DNA of 7,784 nucleotides from Rhodospirillales bacterium (GTDB lineage Bacteria > Pseudomonadota > Alphaproteobacteria > Rhodospirillales > Magnetospirillaceae). Of this stretch, positions 5,868-7,784 are shown piece after piece (the stretch's first letter is position 1; every line of letters begins with the position of its first letter). The translations under genes and the position numbers were made by a program. Under the pieces are notes generated by a model. That model saw only the letters and a list, made by a program, of their open reading frames with translations. It made no database searches and had not been told where the DNA came from. Location of the stretch: contig JASHSH010000169.1 in the NCBI GenBank assembly GCA_030040955.1, positions 1 to 7,784 on the forward strand, in the 5' to 3' direction.

Positions 5868-6374
5868 ATGCGGCGCAATCCGATCGAGACCGTGATGGGC
5901 GCGGTGGTCCTCCTGGTCGCCGCCTTCTTCCTGGTCTTCGCCTACACCCAGGCCGATCTCGGCAAGGTGAAGGGCTATCCGCTGTCCGCCTCCTTCGCCT
6001 CGGTCGGCGGGCTCACCGGCGGGGCCGATGTGCGGATCAACGGCATCAAGGTCGGCACGGTGCTCGGCCAGAGCATCGATCCGGACAGCTTCAACGCCGT
6101 CGTGCGCATGTCGATCAGCCCGGACATCCGCCTGCCCGACGATACGGTGGCGACGGTCGACAGCGAAGGGCTGCTGGGCGACAAGTTCCTCAAGCTGATC
6201 CCGGGCAAGAGCGCCAAGATGCTCCAGCCCGGCGCGACCATCACCCAGACCAAGCCCTACCAGTCGCTGGAGGAGCTGGTCGGGCAGATCATCTTCCTCG
6301 CCACCGGGGGCGACAATTCGGGCGGGCAATCGGGGAACGGCGCGGCCAAGGGGGGCGAGGGCGCCAAGCCGTGA
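5868..6374 (+). CDS. mlaD: MlaD-type MCE-domain lipid-transport protein, second of two (168 aa)
   Basis: Likely MlaD subunit of an intermembrane phospholipid transporter that maintains outer-membrane lipid asymmetry. The start MRRNPIETVMGAVVLLVAAF is typical of alphaproteobacterial MlaD. A membrane helix covers about 9-27 and the MCE domain about 35-113 (GGADVRINGIKVGTVLG; LPDDTVATVDSEGLLGDKF; LKLIPG). After it, SLEELVGQIIFLA (133-145) is the C-terminal helix which in MlaD rings helps line the central hydrophobic channel. The last 22 residues are a Gly/Ser/Asn-rich flexible tail. AGGGGG (5858-5863) overlaps the stop of the previous gene, so translation is likely coupled. Its own stop overlaps the start of the DUF2155 gene. 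The partner mlaE and mlaF genes must be elsewhere. Confidence 0.9.
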   Translation: MRRNPIETVMGAVVLLVAAFFLVFAYTQADLGKVKGYPLSASFASVGGLTGGADVRINGIKVGTVLGQSIDPDSFNAVVRMSISPDIRLPDDTVATVDSEGLLGDKFLKLIPGKSAKMLQPGATITQTKPYQSLEELVGQIIFLATGGDNSGGQSGNGAAKGGEGAKP

Positions 6375-6772
6375 GGCGCATCCCGCTCGCCGCGCCGGTC
6401 CTGCTCGTGCTCGCCTGCGCGCCCGCTTACGCCGAGGATCTGGTGTTCGACACCGCGCTGCTGCGCGGGCTCGACAAGGTGACGGGCCGCGTGCTTTCGA
6501 TCGAGGCGCCGGTCGGCGCCACCGTGCATTTCGGCACGCTCGAGATCATCGCGCGGACCTGCCGCAAGCGCCCGCCCGAGGAGAAGCCCGAGGCGGCCGC
6601 GTTCCTCGACATCTGGGAGATCAAGTCCGGCGCGGCGGCGGCCTCGGTGTTCCGCGGCTGGATGTTCGCCTCCTCGCCCGCGCTCTCGGCGCTCGAGGAC
6701 CCGGTCTACGACATCTGGGTGGTCGACTGCGCCGACAGTACGTCCAAGGGATCGCCCGGCAGCTCGCAGTAG
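6371..6772 (+). CDS. Secreted DUF2155 domain protein (133 aa, GTG start)
   Basis: Member of DUF2155, a family found mainly in alphaproteobacteria, with no established function. A signal peptide (about 1-21, ending APAYA before ED) points to the periplasm; a cysteine at 16 in VLAC is only a poor lipobox. The domain follows at about 29-120: LRGLDKVTGRV, FGTLEIIARTCRKRPPE, AAAFLDIWEI, FRGWMFASSPALSALEDPVY and DIWVVDC. The two cysteines left after cleavage, C64 and C120, are conserved in position and could form a disulfide. The GTG start overlaps the TGA of mlaD in GTGA, a classic coupled junction, which ties it to the MCE genes and suggests an envelope role. The C-terminal 22 codons, including the conserved YDIWVVDC end, overlap the 3' end of aat on the other strand. 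The family assignment is firm; the role is inference. Confidence 0.9.
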   Translation: MRRIPLAAPVLLVLACAPAYAEDLVFDTALLRGLDKVTGRVLSIEAPVGATVHFGTLEIIARTCRKRPPEEKPEAAAFLDIWEIKSGAAAASVFRGWMFASSPALSALEDPVYDIWVVDCADSTSKGSPGSSQ

Positions 6773-7359
6773 AAGGTGGCGCGCCGGTCCAGCGCCTCGC
6801 CGAGCAGCCGCAGATAGTGCCAGCGCGGCACCTCGACGGCGCCGAACCGCGCCAGGTGCTGGGTGACGAACTGGGTGTCGAGCAGGCTGTAGCCGCCCGC
6901 GATCAGGCGCGCGACCAGATGCACCAGCGCCACCTTGCTCGCATCCGCCTCGCGGCTGAACATGCTCTCGCCGAAGAAGGCCCCGCCGAGCGAGAGGCCG
7001 TACAGCCCGCCGACCAGCTCGTCGCCCGCCCAGGTCTCGACGCTGTGCGCCATGCCGATCCGGTGCAGTTCGACGAACAGGCGAAGGATCTCGTGGTTGA
7101 TCCAGGTCTCCGGCCGGTCGGCGGCGGGCTCGGCGCAACCGCGCACCACCGCCTCGAAGGCGCGGTCGCAGGTGACGCGGTAGTTCCCCCGCCGCAGCGT
7201 CTTCCGGAGCGAGCGCGGCACGTGGAACCCGTCGAACGGCAGGATGCCGCGCTCGGCCGGATCGATCCAGTGCAGGCGGGGGTCGTCGCGGTGGCGCGCC
7301 ATCGGAAACACGCCGAGCGCGTAGGCGCGCAGCAGCTGCGAGGGCGTCAGCGGGCCCAT
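6706..7359 (-). CDS. aat: Leucyl/phenylalanyl-tRNA--protein transferase
   Basis: Transfers Leu or Phe from aminoacyl-tRNA to proteins with an N-terminal Lys or Arg, marking them for ClpS/ClpAP degradation by the bacterial N-degron pathway; cytosolic. The 217 residues match the family: FPMA (18-21), HWIDPAERGILPFDGFHVPR (30-49), TWINHEI (85-91), LH..G.AHSVETW (98-110), the near-invariant LVGGLYGLSLGGAFFGESMF (115-134), then SREADASKVAL and LLDTQFVTQHL (159-169). The E of GESMFS (E131) and D161/Q163 of DTQ correspond to active-site residues of the E. coli enzyme. The ATG at 7359 has GGAG seven bases upstream and lies 16 bases after accC, so the two are probably cotranscribed. It is slightly shorter than the E. 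coli protein, normal for this class. The stop lies inside the convergent DUF2155 gene. Confidence 0.96.
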   Translation of the reverse strand: MGPLTPSQLLRAYALGVFPMARHRDDPRLHWIDPAERGILPFDGFHVPRSLRKTLRRGNYRVTCDRAFEAVVRGCAEPAADRPETWINHEILRLFVELHRIGMAHSVETWAGDELVGGLYGLSLGGAFFGESMFSREADASKVALVHLVARLIAGGYSLLDTQFVTQHLARFGAVEVPRWHYLRLLGEALDRRATFYCELPGDPLDVLSAQSTTQMS

Positions 7360-7375
7360 CGCGCCGCTCCGGCCC

Positions 7376-7784
7376 TCACGGCCCGCCCCCGGCGAAGCGT
7401 TCGAGCCAGTGCACGTCGTAGGCGCCGCGCGCGAAATCGGGATCGTCGAGCAGGCGCGTGAACAGCGGCAGGGTGGTCTTGATCCCGTCGATGACGAATT
7501 CGCCGAGCGCGCGGCGCAGCCGGCGCAGGCAATCCTCGCGGCTGGGCGCGTGCACGATCAGCTTGGCGATCAGGCTGTCATAGTGCGGCAGCACCGCGCA
7601 GCCGGCATAAAGCCCGGAATCGATGCGCACGCCGGGTCCGCCGGGCGGATGGTAGCGCCCCACCTTGCCGGGCGAGGGCACGAAGCTGACCGGGTCCTCG
7701 GCGTTGACGCGGCACTCGATCGCGTGGCCGGCGAAGCGCACCGCCTCCTGGCCGTAGCCGAGCGGCTCGCCGGCGGCGATGCGC
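7376..7784 (-). CDS. accC: Acetyl-CoA carboxylase biotin carboxylase subunit, C-terminal 135 residues (5' part outside window)
   Basis: ATP-dependent biotin carboxylase that carboxylates biotin on AccB, the first half-reaction of malonyl-CoA formation for fatty-acid synthesis; cytosolic. The fragment covers the C-terminal subdomain, with RIAAGEPL, GHAIECRVNAEDP, PSPGKV, PPGGPGVRIDS (whose Arg corresponds to the catalytic Arg338 of E. coli AccC), YDSLIAKLIVHAPSRED, and EFVIDGIKTTLP near the end. ECRVNAEDP and the stop after FAGGGP are typical of the stand-alone AccC subunit, not of a longer acyl-CoA carboxylase alpha chain, because nothing follows the carboxylase domain. The gene runs in from beyond position 7784, where accB would be expected, and is followed 16 bases later by aat. 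Confidence 0.95.
   Translation of the reverse strand, partial: RIAAGEPLGYGQEAVRFAGHAIECRVNAEDPVSFVPSPGKVGRYHPPGGPGVRIDSGLYAGCAVLPHYDSLIAKLIVHAPSREDCLRRLRRALGEFVIDGIKTTLPLFTRLLDDPDFARGAYDVHWLERFAGGGP

Noticed and set aside
5124..6374. A 416-codon open frame ending at the mlaD stop, which would look like a fusion protein.
   Set aside because: Only its last 168 codons are the real mlaD frame; the upstream part is an out-of-frame, Arg-rich reading of the NDUFA12 and first MCE genes.
6257..7138. Minus-strand 293-codon open frame across aat and the DUF2155 gene.
   Set aside because: It is a shifted reading of aat with repetitive Arg/Ala/Gly composition and no motif; the aat frame matches its family throughout.

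Overview
The window is high-GC DNA with closely packed genes and looks like an alphaproteobacterial chromosome. The indicators are a long adenosylcobalamin-dependent ribonucleotide reductase of the alphaproteobacterial type, an NDUFA12-type complex I accessory subunit, a DUF2155 protein, and the neighbourhood accC - aat - DUF2155 - mlaD - NDUFA12. The order cannot be fixed from sequence reading alone.

Layout. (1) About half the window (1-3689, minus strand) is nrdJ, complete except for the last few codons, which lie before position 1. (2) The 414-base gap 3690-4103 codes for nothing I can support. It holds the nrdJ promoter (minus strand), where two NrdR-box-like palindromes and an exact 9-base DnaA box cluster around a -35/-10 pair, and a separate plus-strand promoter for the next genes. 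(3) 4104-4744 carries two small unrecognised membrane-protein genes whose base and codon use is visibly more AT-rich than the surroundings. (4) 4745-5007 is non-coding and contains two hairpins and a possible promoter. (5) 5008-6772 is a tight plus-strand operon: NDUFA12 homologue, two tandem but different MlaD-type MCE proteins, and a secreted DUF2155 protein. (6) 6706-7784, minus strand, is the end of accC followed by aat. aat runs convergently into the DUF2155 gene, and the two coding ends overlap by 67 bases.

How the genes work together. nrdJ supplies deoxyribonucleotides; its promoter layout suggests control by dNTP/ATP level (NrdR) and possibly by replication initiation (DnaA). The plus-strand operon is envelope- and membrane-related: complex I assembly in the inner membrane, two MCE lipid-carrier subunits facing the periplasm, and a periplasmic protein of unknown role. 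accC (fatty-acid precursor synthesis) and aat (N-degron tagging) form a typical alphaproteobacterial pair. The parts least explained by known families are the two-gene membrane cassette at 4104-4744, the paired MCE genes, and the stacked nrdJ control region.
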